From Rouxiella sp. S1S-2 (lineage in GTDB: Bacteria > Pseudomonadota > Gammaproteobacteria > Enterobacterales > Enterobacteriaceae), in assembly GCF_009208105.1 (NCBI RefSeq), contig NZ_WFKL01000001.1:3596001-3660000 (forward strand): a stretch of DNA of 64,000 bases, given 5' to 3'. Positions 43,655 to 53,250 of this stretch are shown one piece after another; positions within the stretch are counted from its first letter, which is position 1, and the number at the start of each line of letters is the position of its first letter. The notes below the pieces were generated by a model. The model searched no databases. It was given only the letters and a program-made list of their open reading frames with translations, and had not been told where the DNA came from. Position numbers and translations under genes: made by a program.

Positions 43655-44017
43655 CTAACTGGCAGGCTTGCAGTCGGAGTACACGTAACCTTCTTTGGCA
43701 TTGCGCATCACATAGCTGTCACCAAACTTGGCAAACACCATGCCATCAATCGTTTTAGCGGTAAATATCTTGCCGCCGTCGGGCGTCTTAACCGTTTTAA
43801 GTTCCGGACTGGTGACGATCCCCTTGCCTTCAGGGCTAATGGAGAACGTGCTGCCGCTGTCGGTCAATTCGCCATTGGCGCTGATCCGCTCAGAATGAAC
43901 CGTACCATCATCGCCTTCGGTATTGTGCGTCACGCTGCATTGAAAATTTTGAGCAGCAGAGGCCGTTAACGGCAAAGCAAATAAGATGATGATTGATATT
44001 AATGATTTTTTTAGCAT
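43655..44017 (-). CDS. Secreted hypothetical protein (120 aa)
   Basis: From the ATG at 44017 (GGGGGAT upstream) it is 120 residues, with signal peptide MLKKSLISIIILFALPL ending TASA-A. The mature part has two widely spaced cysteines (in FQCSV and at YSDCKPAS) that could form a disulfide. Predicted periplasmic. No recognised domain. It lies between the small 63-aa gene and the end of the pal operon, in the same direction as the latter but probably separate. Confidence 0.7.
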   Translation of the reverse strand: MLKKSLISIIILFALPLTASAAQNFQCSVTHNTEGDDGTVHSERISANGELTDSGSTFSISPEGKGIVTSPELKTVKTPDGGKIFTAKTIDGMVFAKFGDSYVMRNAKEGYVYSDCKPAS

Positions 44018-44101
44018 GCCATCCCCCAACATAATGATATGTACAGAGAATAGCATCGGTGACGCACTGCGGAAAACCCCAATCAGAAAGGATTTAGCCT
44101 C

Positions 44102-45763
44102 CTAGCGCTGATAAATCCGCGTTTCATAGGGGCGCAGTCTTTGCAACTCACCTTCATCGTGATAATTACCCAGCAGTAATTGCCAGCCTTCCAGCGCCAA
44201 CTGTTGCACATTGACGTCCTGATCCTGGGGACTGAAATTACCGATAACCACCGCCTGGCTGTCGTTCAGCGTCCGGGTGTAGGCATAAATATTCGGGTCA
44301 GTGGGCAGCAGCAGTGCATAACTTCCCTCGATAAGCACTGGCATCTGCCGACGCAGAGCAATGAGTGCACGATAAAAATTCAGTATCGAACCGCTGTCTT
44401 CGCGTTGACGCGCCACGTTGATTTCACGGTAATTTCCGTTCGCCGGATACCACGGCGTTGCCGCACTAAAACCGCCGTTGGCACTGTCATCCCACTGCAT
44501 TGGCGTACGTGAGTTATCGCGCCCGCTGCGGCTTAGAAATGCCAGAATATCCGCTTCGTCTCTGCCCTGGCGTCGCATTTCAACCGCGCGTTTTTTAGCG
44601 GCCACGTCATCAAAATCATCCAGACTGGCAAAGTGGGTGTTGGTCATGCCCAATTCCTGTCCCTGATAAATAAACGGCGTACCTTTCATCAGGAAATACA
44701 TCGCGGCAATGGCCGTTGCACTTTCGTGATGGTAATGCTCAACGTCGCCCCAGCCAGATACCACGCGAGGCAGGTCATGATTCTCGACGTACAGCGCATT
44801 CCAGCCTTTGTTTTCCAACAAGGTCTGCCAACGGGTAAAGATATTTTTTAACCCTATCAGGTCGAGCCCGGCATCCGGTCTGTCGCGTTGGCCGTCCTGC
44901 CACAACTTCACGTGCTCAAACTGAAAGATCATGTTCAGCCTGCCGTGCTGCTCCCCTACCCACGCTTCGCCTTGCTCGGCGGAAGCCCCGTTCATTTCGC
45001 CGACGGTGACAATGTCGTAACGATTGAACACTTGCTCGCACATGTCATCGACGTAATCGAGCAGCCCGTCATAGTTCAAATGGCGTTCGAACGACGGCAC
45101 AAAAGGCAGCCCCAATGGATTGGGCATATCACTCAGAGCCGACTCTTTTTTCATGTGGCAGATGGCGTCTATGCGGAAACCGTCGATGCCTTTGTCGAGC
45201 CACCAGCGCATCATCGTGTACACCGCCTCGCGCACTTCTGGGTTCTCCCAGTTGAGGTCCGGCTGTCTTTCTGAAAATAAATGCAGAAAGTACTGCCCGC
45301 TGGTGGCGCTGTATTTCCAGGCAGAACCGTTGAAAATACTTTCCCAGTTATTGGGCTCGGCCCCTTTTTTGCCGTCGCGCCAGATGTACCAGTCGCGCTT
45401 TGGATTATTACGCGAGGCGCTCGACTCCAAAAACCACGGATGTTCGTCGGAGGTATGGTTTACCACCAAATCAATAATCAGGCGCATACCGCGTGCATGG
45501 ACTTGCTCAAGCAGGCGGTCAAAATCGGCCATTGTGCCAAACTCTGCCATGATTTGCTGATAATCACTGATGTCATAACCGTTATCATCATTGGGCGATT
45601 TGTACATCGGGCAGATCCAAATAAGAGTGATCCCCAAGTCTTGAAGATAATCGAGCTTGTCAGTGATGCCATTCAGGTCACCGATGCCGTCGTCGTTGCT
45701 GTCTTTAAAGCTGCGCGGGTAAATCTGGTACGCCACAGCCTCTTTCCACCAGTTTGCCATCAT
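44102..45763 (-). CDS. palZ: GH13 alpha-glucosidase, PalZ-like
   Basis: Oligo-1,6-glucosidase-type GH13 enzyme, 553 residues, no signal peptide. Catalytic nucleophile D199 (GFRIDA), acid/base E256 (VTVGEM), transition-state Asp D330 (VENHD). Last gene of an operon matching palEFGHKQZ of Erwinia rhapontici, so probably an isomaltulose/trehalulose or related alpha-glucoside hydrolase. Its start overlaps the palQ stop by four bases. It shares strong similarity with palQ, as expected from duplication. Confidence 0.82.
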   Translation of the reverse strand: MMANWWKEAVAYQIYPRSFKDSNDDGIGDLNGITDKLDYLQDLGITLIWICPMYKSPNDDNGYDISDYQQIMAEFGTMADFDRLLEQVHARGMRLIIDLVVNHTSDEHPWFLESSASRNNPKRDWYIWRDGKKGAEPNNWESIFNGSAWKYSATSGQYFLHLFSERQPDLNWENPEVREAVYTMMRWWLDKGIDGFRIDAICHMKKESALSDMPNPLGLPFVPSFERHLNYDGLLDYVDDMCEQVFNRYDIVTVGEMNGASAEQGEAWVGEQHGRLNMIFQFEHVKLWQDGQRDRPDAGLDLIGLKNIFTRWQTLLENKGWNALYVENHDLPRVVSGWGDVEHYHHESATAIAAMYFLMKGTPFIYQGQELGMTNTHFASLDDFDDVAAKKRAVEMRRQGRDEADILAFLSRSGRDNSRTPMQWDDSANGGFSAATPWYPANGNYREINVARQREDSGSILNFYRALIALRRQMPVLIEGSYALLLPTDPNIYAYTRTLNDSQAVVIGNFSPQDQDVNVQQLALEGWQLLLGNYHDEGELQRLRPYETRIYQR

Positions 45764-47418
45764 GACCTCTCAAAAATTATTGCAAAAGATTCATAGGGTT
45801 GCAGTTCCAGTTGTGCGTCAAGCTGCTCACGCGGCGCACAGTTACTGATAAGACAGCGGCCCTGCAACGACTGCAAATTTTTTGGCACGTCGAGCGTAAG
45901 ATGCTCGCGCGTGAAGTTATTGATAACCAGCAGCATCTGCTTCTCTAGGGTGCGCAACCAGGCAAACACTTTCGTATGCTCGGCAAAAACTTGCTGAAAA
46001 TCGCCGTGCACTAAAAGTGGCAGCTGTTTGCGCAAGGCGATCAGTTGCTGATAGTGATAAAAAACAGAGTTGGGATCGGCAAGCGCCGCCGCCACGTTCA
46101 CTTGCTCATAGTTCGGATTCAATGCAATCCACGGCTGACCGTCGGTAAAACCGGCATTCGCGCTGCTGTCCCACTGCATCGGCGTGCGCGCATTGTCACG
46201 TCCGTTGGCGTGTATGCCGCCTATCATCTGCGCGTGGCTTACCCCTTCGGCAATCCGTTCCTGATAAAGATTCAGGCTTTCGATATCGCGATAATCTTCA
46301 ATATGGGCAAAATGCACGTTGGTCATGCCAATCTCCTCGCCCTGATATATATAGGGCGTCCCCTTTAAGCAGTGGAGTGCGGTGGCGAGCATTTTCGCTG
46401 ACACCACGCGATACTGGCCATCATCACCAAATTTGGAAACCGCGCGCGGCAAATCGTGATTGCTCCAAAACAGCGAATTCCAGCCGCGATGCGCCAAAGC
46501 CGTCTGCCACTTGTTGATCACCGCTTTAAAACGCAGCAGGTCGAAAGGTTGGTTGCACCATTTGCCTTGATGCGGGTCCCAGAAAAGCTTGATGTGCTCA
46601 AACTGAAAGACCATCGTCAGCTCTTTGCGCTCCTCGGCGCTGTAAAGCAGGGCATCTTCCGGCGTGGCGCTCCACGCTTCACCCACCGTAATACTGTTGC
46701 GTTTACCAAAGGTCGCCCGATTCATCTGCTGAAGATACAGATGAAGATTTTTCCCGTTGGCCATAATTTGTTGATCGACCTCTTTACCAATCAGGTCAAT
46801 AACGTCCATTCGAAATCCGCCGATACCCTTATCCAACCAGCGATTCATCATGGCGTGAACCTCGACGCGAACGCGAGGATTATCCCAATTTAGATCCGGC
46901 TGGCGGGTCGAAAACTGATGCAGATAGTATTCGCCGCTCGGCTTATCGAATGTCCTGGCGCTGCCGCCAAAGTTGGAGCGCAAGTCATTGGGCGGCCCAC
47001 CGTCGGCGCCAGGTTTTCGCCAAATATAGAAATCACGGTACGCGCTGTTTGTTGAGCTAATTGCATCGATAAACCACGGGTGTTCATCGGAAGTGTGGTT
47101 GACCACCAGGTCCATCAAAATATGGATATCACGCGCCTTGGCCTCGACAATGAGACGCTCCATGTCAGCCATTGAGCCAAATATTTCCGCAATGTCCTCG
47201 TAGTCGGAGATGTCATAACCATTGTCATCCATGGGCGAGCGGTAAACCGGCGATAACCACAGCAGATTGATGCCAAGCTGCTGCAGATAATCCAGTTTGC
47301 TGATAATACCGTTAAGGTCGCCGATACCGTCGCCGTTACTGTCCATAAAGCTGCGCGGATAGACCTGATAAACCACCGCGTCCTTCCAGCCTGGTGCGCT
47401 ATGCGTATCACTCATCAA
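45760..47418 (-). CDS. palQ: GH13 palatinase (alpha-1,6-glucosidase), PalQ-like
   Basis: 552 residues, cytosolic GH13. Nucleophile D205 (GFRMDV), acid/base E247 (ITVGEA), D322 (SNHD). In E. rhapontici PalQ was shown to cleave palatinose. Sucrose isomerases are longer, secreted and carry an RLDRD loop before NHD; here the equivalent region reads IKLFWDPHQGKW, so isomerase activity is not expected. 19 bases after palK and overlapping palZ by four bases. Confidence 0.85.
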   Translation of the reverse strand: MMSDTHSAPGWKDAVVYQVYPRSFMDSNGDGIGDLNGIISKLDYLQQLGINLLWLSPVYRSPMDDNGYDISDYEDIAEIFGSMADMERLIVEAKARDIHILMDLVVNHTSDEHPWFIDAISSTNSAYRDFYIWRKPGADGGPPNDLRSNFGGSARTFDKPSGEYYLHQFSTRQPDLNWDNPRVRVEVHAMMNRWLDKGIGGFRMDVIDLIGKEVDQQIMANGKNLHLYLQQMNRATFGKRNSITVGEAWSATPEDALLYSAEERKELTMVFQFEHIKLFWDPHQGKWCNQPFDLLRFKAVINKWQTALAHRGWNSLFWSNHDLPRAVSKFGDDGQYRVVSAKMLATALHCLKGTPYIYQGEEIGMTNVHFAHIEDYRDIESLNLYQERIAEGVSHAQMIGGIHANGRDNARTPMQWDSSANAGFTDGQPWIALNPNYEQVNVAAALADPNSVFYHYQQLIALRKQLPLLVHGDFQQVFAEHTKVFAWLRTLEKQMLLVINNFTREHLTLDVPKNLQSLQGRCLISNCAPREQLDAQLELQPYESFAIIFERS

Positions 47419-47437
47419 TTAAGCTTCCCCAAACCCG

Positions 47438-48547
47438 TTAATGTCTCTTTGACAGGATGCGCTGGAATGCGCGGCCCTTGCTGTCGAACAGGTAGCAGCA
47501 CTCCACCGGCAGACGCACCCCGACGGTTTCGCCGACGTTAATCGCGGAACGCTCGGCGTGCCTGACGACCCAAGGTTCGCCCGCATTGCCATTGTCCAGA
47601 TACAGCAGCGTTTCATTGCCCATCTGTTCGACAAACATCACCTCTCCCTGGTATTCGCACTGTTGCCTATCGCCACTTCTAATATGCTCAGGACGAATGC
47701 CGATATTCACGCTGCGTCCCTCAGCCGTGGCCGGCGTCGCGATGGGTAACGTCAGCGTTTTGCCGTTGTCCAGTTCGACCACACTGTGTTGTTCACCGGA
47801 GTGGCGCAAAATGGCCGGGATAAAATTCATCTTCGGCGAGCCGATAAACTGGGCAACAAACTCATTGGCAGGATGGTCATACAGCTCCAGCGGCGTGCCT
47901 ACCTGTTCGATATTTCCCTGATTGAGCACCACAATGCGATCCGCCAACGTCATAGCTTCGACCTGATCATGGGTGACATAAATAATGGTGACGCCCAAAC
48001 GCTTATGCAGGGCGGCAACCTCCATGCGCATCTGCACGCGCAGCGAGGCGTCAAGGTTGGAAAGTGGCTCGTCAAAAAGGAACAGTCTGGGTTCACGCAC
48101 AATGGCGCGACCAATCGCCACACGCTGACGCTGACCGCCGGACAGGTCTTTCGGCCGCCGGTCCAGCAACGGTTCCAGTTGTAAAATGCGCGCGCATTCC
48201 CGCACCCGTTGATCAACCTCCGACGTCGAATACCGCGCCAACTCCAGCGCAAACGCCATGTTCTGATACACGCTCATGTGCGGATAGAGCGCATAGGACT
48301 GGAATACCATCCCGATGCCGCGCTCGGCAGGACTGTCGTCATTGACGTAATTACCGTCGATATACATGCCGCCGCCGCTTATCTCTTCCAGCCCGGCAAT
48401 CATGCGCAGCAGCGTTGACTTACCGCAGCCCGAAGGCCCGACGATCACCACAAACTCCCCGCTTTTAATCTGTAAATCCAGCGAGTGGATGACCTGGGTC
48501 TTGGCACCGTAGCGTTTTTGAATATTATCCAGCGTCAGTTGCGCCAT
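47438..48547 (-). CDS. palK: Sugar ABC transporter ATPase, PalK-like (MalK/UgpC type)
   Basis: 369 residues from the ATG at 48547, which has GGAG upstream; a longer frame to 48595 runs into the palH 3' region. Walker A GPSGCGKST (37-45), LSGGQRQRVAIGRAI, Walker B LFLFDEPLSNLD, and a C-terminal MalK-like regulatory domain with TOBE motifs (GIRPEHI). It energises PalF/PalG. Confidence 0.9.
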   Translation of the reverse strand: MAQLTLDNIQKRYGAKTQVIHSLDLQIKSGEFVVIVGPSGCGKSTLLRMIAGLEEISGGGMYIDGNYVNDDSPAERGIGMVFQSYALYPHMSVYQNMAFALELARYSTSEVDQRVRECARILQLEPLLDRRPKDLSGGQRQRVAIGRAIVREPRLFLFDEPLSNLDASLRVQMRMEVAALHKRLGVTIIYVTHDQVEAMTLADRIVVLNQGNIEQVGTPLELYDHPANEFVAQFIGSPKMNFIPAILRHSGEQHSVVELDNGKTLTLPIATPATAEGRSVNIGIRPEHIRSGDRQQCEYQGEVMFVEQMGNETLLYLDNGNAGEPWVVRHAERSAINVGETVGVRLPVECCYLFDSKGRAFQRILSKRH

Positions 48548-48610
48548 ATCAGTCTCCGAATTCAGGTTGAAGTCATGCCGGCTGTGCGCCGGCATGGGGG
48601 AAGTCTGCGG

Positions 48611-49972
48611 CTATTTCAGATAATTGAGCCACGGACTCTGACGAGAGATCATCACGTCCACCAGCTCAGGGATCGCCCGGCATTTGTTATTCACCGAATC
48701 CACCAGCAGCGCCTGAATAACCAGGTCGCGCGAACCGGTCAGGATCGCCTCGGCGGTCAAGTCATGAATGGCAATCTGATTGCTCAGCAGCCCGCCTATC
48801 CCCGCCGGAACGGTGACGTTAATGCCGTGCACGCCCTTGCGGTCAATGATGGCTGGCACCTCTACGGCAATAAACTCTGGCAGTTGCTTGATAAACCCGC
48901 GGTTGGGAATATTGACCGCTGACTCCTCGTAACCTGAATCGGTCAATATTCCTTCCATAATCGGCACCACTCTCTCTTTCAACTTAAGTTCTATTTTCGG
49001 CTGCGCCTCGCCGAGGTAATTGCGATAGAAAGTATAGAAGTCGAGAATGCCGCGATGGTCACTGACCTCGCCTGCCCAACTGATGTATTCGCCAAAGTGA
49101 CTGTCGCCGGTGATCGGCAGATGATGGAATTTTTCGAGGATCTCTTTGAATAGTGTGCGATCCGCCCACGGATAACGGCTATCTTTGCCGCCCAGCGCGT
49201 GGCGCTCGGTGCTGCCCTCGGTCTCCACCAGTTTGCCGTGGATACGCGTGTAGGCCAGGATATCGCTGTAGCCGGGCAGGGTTGAGAAGTAATCCGGCGC
49301 TTTGGCACGTACGTCGGCATAAGCATCTTTGCCGCTGTCTTTGTAACTTGCCTCAAGCAATACGCTGAAATGGTTAAGCCCACCGGCGCGCAGGTTCAGG
49401 TTATCGAATGAGGTGCCGAGCATTTCTGGCAGGTAGCGCTCCAGCGAGGCGATTTCGTGGCACATGCCCACAAAGTTCAGCTCAGGAAAGCGGCGATGCA
49501 CGGTGGTGCAAATGCGGCTCATCGGGTTTGAATAGTTGAACACCCACGCGTTAGGGCAAATATCGGCCACGTCGGCACAGATATCCAGAATAGGCGGAAT
49601 GATGCGCAGTGAATGGAATAACCCCCCTGGTCCGCCGTTTTCACCATAAACCTGCGCAATGCCGTACTGCTGCGGGATTTGCCAGTCCAGGTCCCACAGG
49701 GCAAAACGGTCCCCGACTTCTATCGAAATGATGACAAACTCCGCCCCGCGTAACGCGGTACGGCGATCGGTGGTCGCGCTGATGATAAACGGCAAGTCTT
49801 CTTTTGCCAGAAAATCGCGGGCCGTCTTTTCAGTGACCGCCAGCGCAGCGGGATTTATATCCAGCAGCACGATTTCACTGCCGTACAGTGTTTTGCTCTG
49901 GAAAATGTCACCCAGCGTGCCGTAGCCAAACTGTGCGCTGCCTGCGCCCACTAATACGATTTTTGTAGCCAT
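48611..49972 (-). CDS. palH: GH4 NAD-dependent alpha-glycosidase, PalH-like
   Basis: Glycosidase family 4 enzyme, 453 residues, with NAD+-binding start KIVLVGAGSAQFG, metal-binding Cys171 (MCHE) and His201 (LNHFS), and NYSNPM. GH4 enzymes oxidise C3 of the sugar, eliminate the glycosidic bond and reduce again, using NAD+ and Mn2+. Motif C-H-E is typical of alpha-glucosidase/alpha-galactosidase members acting on non-phosphorylated substrates. In the pal operon it may process trehalulose or another sucrose isomer after uptake. Confidence 0.85.
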   Translation of the reverse strand: MATKIVLVGAGSAQFGYGTLGDIFQSKTLYGSEIVLLDINPAALAVTEKTARDFLAKEDLPFIISATTDRRTALRGAEFVIISIEVGDRFALWDLDWQIPQQYGIAQVYGENGGPGGLFHSLRIIPPILDICADVADICPNAWVFNYSNPMSRICTTVHRRFPELNFVGMCHEIASLERYLPEMLGTSFDNLNLRAGGLNHFSVLLEASYKDSGKDAYADVRAKAPDYFSTLPGYSDILAYTRIHGKLVETEGSTERHALGGKDSRYPWADRTLFKEILEKFHHLPITGDSHFGEYISWAGEVSDHRGILDFYTFYRNYLGEAQPKIELKLKERVVPIMEGILTDSGYEESAVNIPNRGFIKQLPEFIAVEVPAIIDRKGVHGINVTVPAGIGGLLSNQIAIHDLTAEAILTGSRDLVIQALLVDSVNNKCRAIPELVDVMISRQSPWLNYLK

Positions 49973-50007
49973 ATTGGTTCTGTCTCCTGACGGTTGTTAT
50001 TTGGGCA

Positions 50008-50853
50008 TCAGCCTTTGACTGCGCCATTGGTTAATCCACTGACGATGCGTCGCTGGAAAATCAGCACCACCGCCACAATAGGAAGCGTGACAATCACCGA
50101 GGAGGCCATGATGGCTCCCCACGGAAGTTCATATTGAGAAGAGCCTTGCAGCATGCCGATAGCCACCGGCACAGTGCGTTTATCGCTGGAAATAACAAAC
50201 GTCAGGGCGAACATGAATTCATTCCATGCGCCGATAAACGCCAGCAGTCCGGTGGTGACCAACGACGGCCCCATGATCGGTGCAAAAATGCGGCTGATAA
50301 TGGTCCAGGTGCTTGCGCCGTCGACGATGGCCGCCTCTTCAAGCTCCTTCGGGATTGCCTTCATGAAGGTGGTCAGGACCCAGATGGTGAACGGCAGCGA
50401 AAAAGTGGTGTAAGACAGCACCAGCGCGCCAAGCGAGTCATAAAGCCCCATAAAACGTACCAGTTCAAACATGCCCGACAGCACCGCCACTTGTGGGAAC
50501 ATCGACACGCAAAGAATGGTGAACAGCAGATATTTGCGGCCTTTAAAGTGAATGCGCGACAGGGCAAAAGCGGCGGTGATCGACACCAATAAGCACAGGC
50601 CGACCGTCAGCGTGGCCACCACGGCAGAGTTGAACAGGCTACGGGCGATGCCGTTGTCCATCAGCGCCGTGACGTAGTTACTCCAGTTCAATTCATTGGG
50701 CAGCCAGACTACGTTGAACAGGTTTTGTCCCGAGCGCAGCGAGGTGATAATCGCGTAATAAAACGGGAACAGGCAGATTAGACAGGCCAGCGTGGCTCCT
50801 GCCAGCAAGAGTGAACGATGGGCAAGCTGTTGCTGTTGACGATTCAGTCTCAT
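50008..50853 (-). CDS. palG: Sugar ABC permease, PalG-like
   Basis: 281 residues, MalG-type inner-membrane permease with six transmembrane helices. The EAA loop is EEAAIVDGASTWTII. Its ATG overlaps the palF stop by one base, so the two are coupled. Confidence 0.9.
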   Translation of the reverse strand: MRLNRQQQQLAHRSLLLAGATLACLICLFPFYYAIITSLRSGQNLFNVVWLPNELNWSNYVTALMDNGIARSLFNSAVVATLTVGLCLLVSITAAFALSRIHFKGRKYLLFTILCVSMFPQVAVLSGMFELVRFMGLYDSLGALVLSYTTFSLPFTIWVLTTFMKAIPKELEEAAIVDGASTWTIISRIFAPIMGPSLVTTGLLAFIGAWNEFMFALTFVISSDKRTVPVAIGMLQGSSQYELPWGAIMASSVIVTLPIVAVVLIFQRRIVSGLTNGAVKG

Positions 50854-51836
50854 TATTTTTCCTCTGAATGACGGCGGCGGCCCAGCATCAGGAAGCAGGC
50901 TGCAATACCCGCGACCATCATGAATACCAGCACCGATGCGGCGGAACCGGAGCCCATTTCCTGATAACTCACCAGCAAGTCTCGCGCATAGCCGGAGACG
51001 GAAACGGTAGCTTCACTGTTCGACGTCAAGATATAAATCAGGTCAAAGACGCGCAGCGCATCCATGACGCGGAAAATAAGCGCCACGATCATCGCCGGCA
51101 TGATTAACGGCAGAGTGATACGACGAAAACGTTGCCAGGCGTTGGCTCCGTCAATCCTTGCCGCTTCGTATAAATCGCGCGGGATAAGCTGTAGCGCAGC
51201 CAGAAGCATCAGCGCCATAAACGGTGTGGTTTTCCAGACGTCGACGATGATCACCGCCCACATTGAAAGCCCAGGATCAGCCACCCAGGCCAGCGGCGTA
51301 TTGATGACGCCTATTTTGAGCAGCAGGTCATTTACCACGCCGTACTGGTCGTGGAACATCCAGCTCCACATTCTGGCAGACACAATCGTCGGGATAGCCC
51401 ACGGCACGAGAATGGCGGTGCGCACCAGCCCCTGACCGCGGAACTTCTGATTCATCAGCAGCGCCAGCAGCATGCCGAACACCAGCTCAAGCGAGACCGA
51501 TATCAGACTAAAGCGCAGCGTGTTGCCCACCGCCAGCCACCAAAGTGGGTCGGCCAGCACGCCGTAATGATGGCCCCCCTCAGCCAGGTCAAAGTAGTTG
51601 GCGAATCCAACAAAGTGGTAGTCCTCGGGTGCGTCCAGCATCGCGTCGGTAAAGCTGTAAAACAGCGTGCGAAACAGCGGCCAGCCTGCAACGGCGGCCA
51701 GCAACAGAACAGAGGGTGCGAGCAATAGCCAGGCAATACGACTGCGGCGTAGCTGATAACTCGACTTGCTGCGCTTTTGCGCACCGCTGCCAAGGTTATC
51801 GTCAGAAAGGGATAAAGAGCGTGTTTCTTGCTTCAT
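50853..51836 (-). CDS. palF: Sugar ABC permease, PalF-like
   Basis: 327 residues, MalF/UgpA-type permease with six core helices after a ~30-residue basic, polar N-terminal tail. EAA loop YEAARIDGANAWQRF. Between palE (35-base gap) and palG. Confidence 0.9.
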   Translation of the reverse strand: MKQETRSLSLSDDNLGSGAQKRSKSSYQLRRSRIAWLLLAPSVLLLAAVAGWPLFRTLFYSFTDAMLDAPEDYHFVGFANYFDLAEGGHHYGVLADPLWWLAVGNTLRFSLISVSLELVFGMLLALLMNQKFRGQGLVRTAILVPWAIPTIVSARMWSWMFHDQYGVVNDLLLKIGVINTPLAWVADPGLSMWAVIIVDVWKTTPFMALMLLAALQLIPRDLYEAARIDGANAWQRFRRITLPLIMPAMIVALIFRVMDALRVFDLIYILTSNSEATVSVSGYARDLLVSYQEMGSGSAASVLVFMMVAGIAACFLMLGRRRHSEEK

Positions 51837-51871
51837 GCATCAATCTCCGGACCGTTAATGGGGCGCAGCGC

Positions 51872-53137
51872 TTAGCGCCATCCTCTGGCTTTAATTCTCT
51901 CGAGCCGCTGCTGTAACTCCGCAACCGCCGTCGCGCCGTCGCTGTCACCGCGCAGCACGTTATACGTGGCGTTGTAAATAGCTTTGGAGACCTGAGCGTA
52001 TTGCCGCTTGGTCTGGGTGGCCGGACGAGGTTTGGCATGAATAAAGACTTCTTTGAAATCGGCAAGATAAGGCGCCTGCGCCAATACCTCGGGGTCGTCA
52101 TACAGCGCGGTGCGTGATGGCGCCCAGCCGGTTAAGGCCAATGCTTTCTTCTGTGATTCGGCGCTGCTGACAATTTTGAGCAAGGCGATAGCCGCCTTGG
52201 GATTCTTGGTATAGGCGCTAATGGCCCAGTGCCAGCCGCCCATGGTGCTGACAGACGTGCCGTCTTCACTTTTTGGTAAAGGCATCACGCCGACCTTGCC
52301 ACGGATGGCGCTGCTGCGGTCTTCTGCCAGCATGTAGGCATAGGGCCAGTTGCGCATAAACAGCGCATCACCGTTCTGGAACACCGAGCGGGACTCTTCC
52401 TCCATGTAGCCCAACGAGCCAGGTGGGACGATTTTCCCCACCCAGGCGGCGGCCATATCCAACGCCTGCGCTGCCCGCGAATTGTTGATGGTGATATTGC
52501 CCTGCGCGTCAATAAAGCTGCCGCCCTTCTGCGACTCAACCCATTCCAGTGCGTTACAGGTCAGGCCTTCATAGGCTTTGCCCTGAAACACCAGTCCCCA
52601 AAAATTCTTGTGCCCCGCCTCGCGCTCGCCCTGCTGAATACGCGTGGCGATACGGGTCAGGTCTGTCCAGGTCACGGGCGGTTTTTCGCCATATTTTTCT
52701 AATAAATCTTTCCGATAAAAAAGCGCACCGGCGTCCATATAGGCAGGAATCGCCTTGACGCGCCCGTTGACGATGTCGTTCTGCAACGAGGTGGGAAAAA
52801 AGTCGTTGCGGATGTCAGTGACGCTGTCGGTCAAATCCAGAAGATGTTTATCCAACACGCCAATCCACACGGTATCTGCCTGAAACAAGTCAATGGCCCC
52901 CGAATCTTTGGCGGCAAACAGCTGTTGGAATAAAGAAAGTTTTTCGTTCGAGGCGGGAGGAAGACTGATAAAGGCCAGAGTATGGCCGGTTTGCGCTTCA
53001 AACTGCTGCTTGATGTAGCTACAGAATTGGCGACCTTCCTTGCTCGGTGGGCACTCCATACGCAGGGTATCTGCTCGTGCCAGACCCGACGTGAGGGCCA
53101 ACGCGGCAGCAATCAGTCCCGGGATCACTCTTCTCAT
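51872..53137 (-). CDS. palE: Sugar-binding ABC protein, PalE-like
   Basis: Periplasmic family 1 binding protein, 421 residues. Signal peptide MRRVIPGLIAAALALTSGLARA, then a mature domain with lobes marked by AGALFYRKDLLEKYG and GGWHWAISAYTKNP. First gene of the pal operon and divergent from palR, with a LysR-type palindrome in between (53226-53246). Probable ligands are palatinose and other sucrose isomers. Confidence 0.88.
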   Translation of the reverse strand: MRRVIPGLIAAALALTSGLARADTLRMECPPSKEGRQFCSYIKQQFEAQTGHTLAFISLPPASNEKLSLFQQLFAAKDSGAIDLFQADTVWIGVLDKHLLDLTDSVTDIRNDFFPTSLQNDIVNGRVKAIPAYMDAGALFYRKDLLEKYGEKPPVTWTDLTRIATRIQQGEREAGHKNFWGLVFQGKAYEGLTCNALEWVESQKGGSFIDAQGNITINNSRAAQALDMAAAWVGKIVPPGSLGYMEEESRSVFQNGDALFMRNWPYAYMLAEDRSSAIRGKVGVMPLPKSEDGTSVSTMGGWHWAISAYTKNPKAAIALLKIVSSAESQKKALALTGWAPSRTALYDDPEVLAQAPYLADFKEVFIHAKPRPATQTKRQYAQVSKAIYNATYNVLRGDSDGATAVAELQQRLERIKARGWR

Positions 53138-53225
53138 GGCTTGCTCTCAGATGGTGGCGGGAATACCGTCATGCAAGAAAAATAGCGAAGCCGAGACATT
53201 GGCGGAAATTGATTTTCACCGCTAC

Positions 53226-53246
53226 GATATAGAAATTCTCTATATC
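53226..53246. promoter_or_regulatory. PalR operator candidate in the palE/palR gap
   Basis: GATATAGA-N5-TCTATATC, a perfect 8+8 palindrome. It is 5 bases before the palR start and about 90 before palE. The same box recurs at 54547-54567. Confidence 0.65.
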
Positions 53247-53250
53247 ACCA

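Noticed and set aside
45760..47418. Sucrose isomerase (isomaltulose synthase, palI) for one of the GH13 genes
   Set aside because: Both GH13 proteins lack a signal peptide, are about 550 residues and lack the RLDRD loop before NHD; position in the operon matches palQ and palZ.
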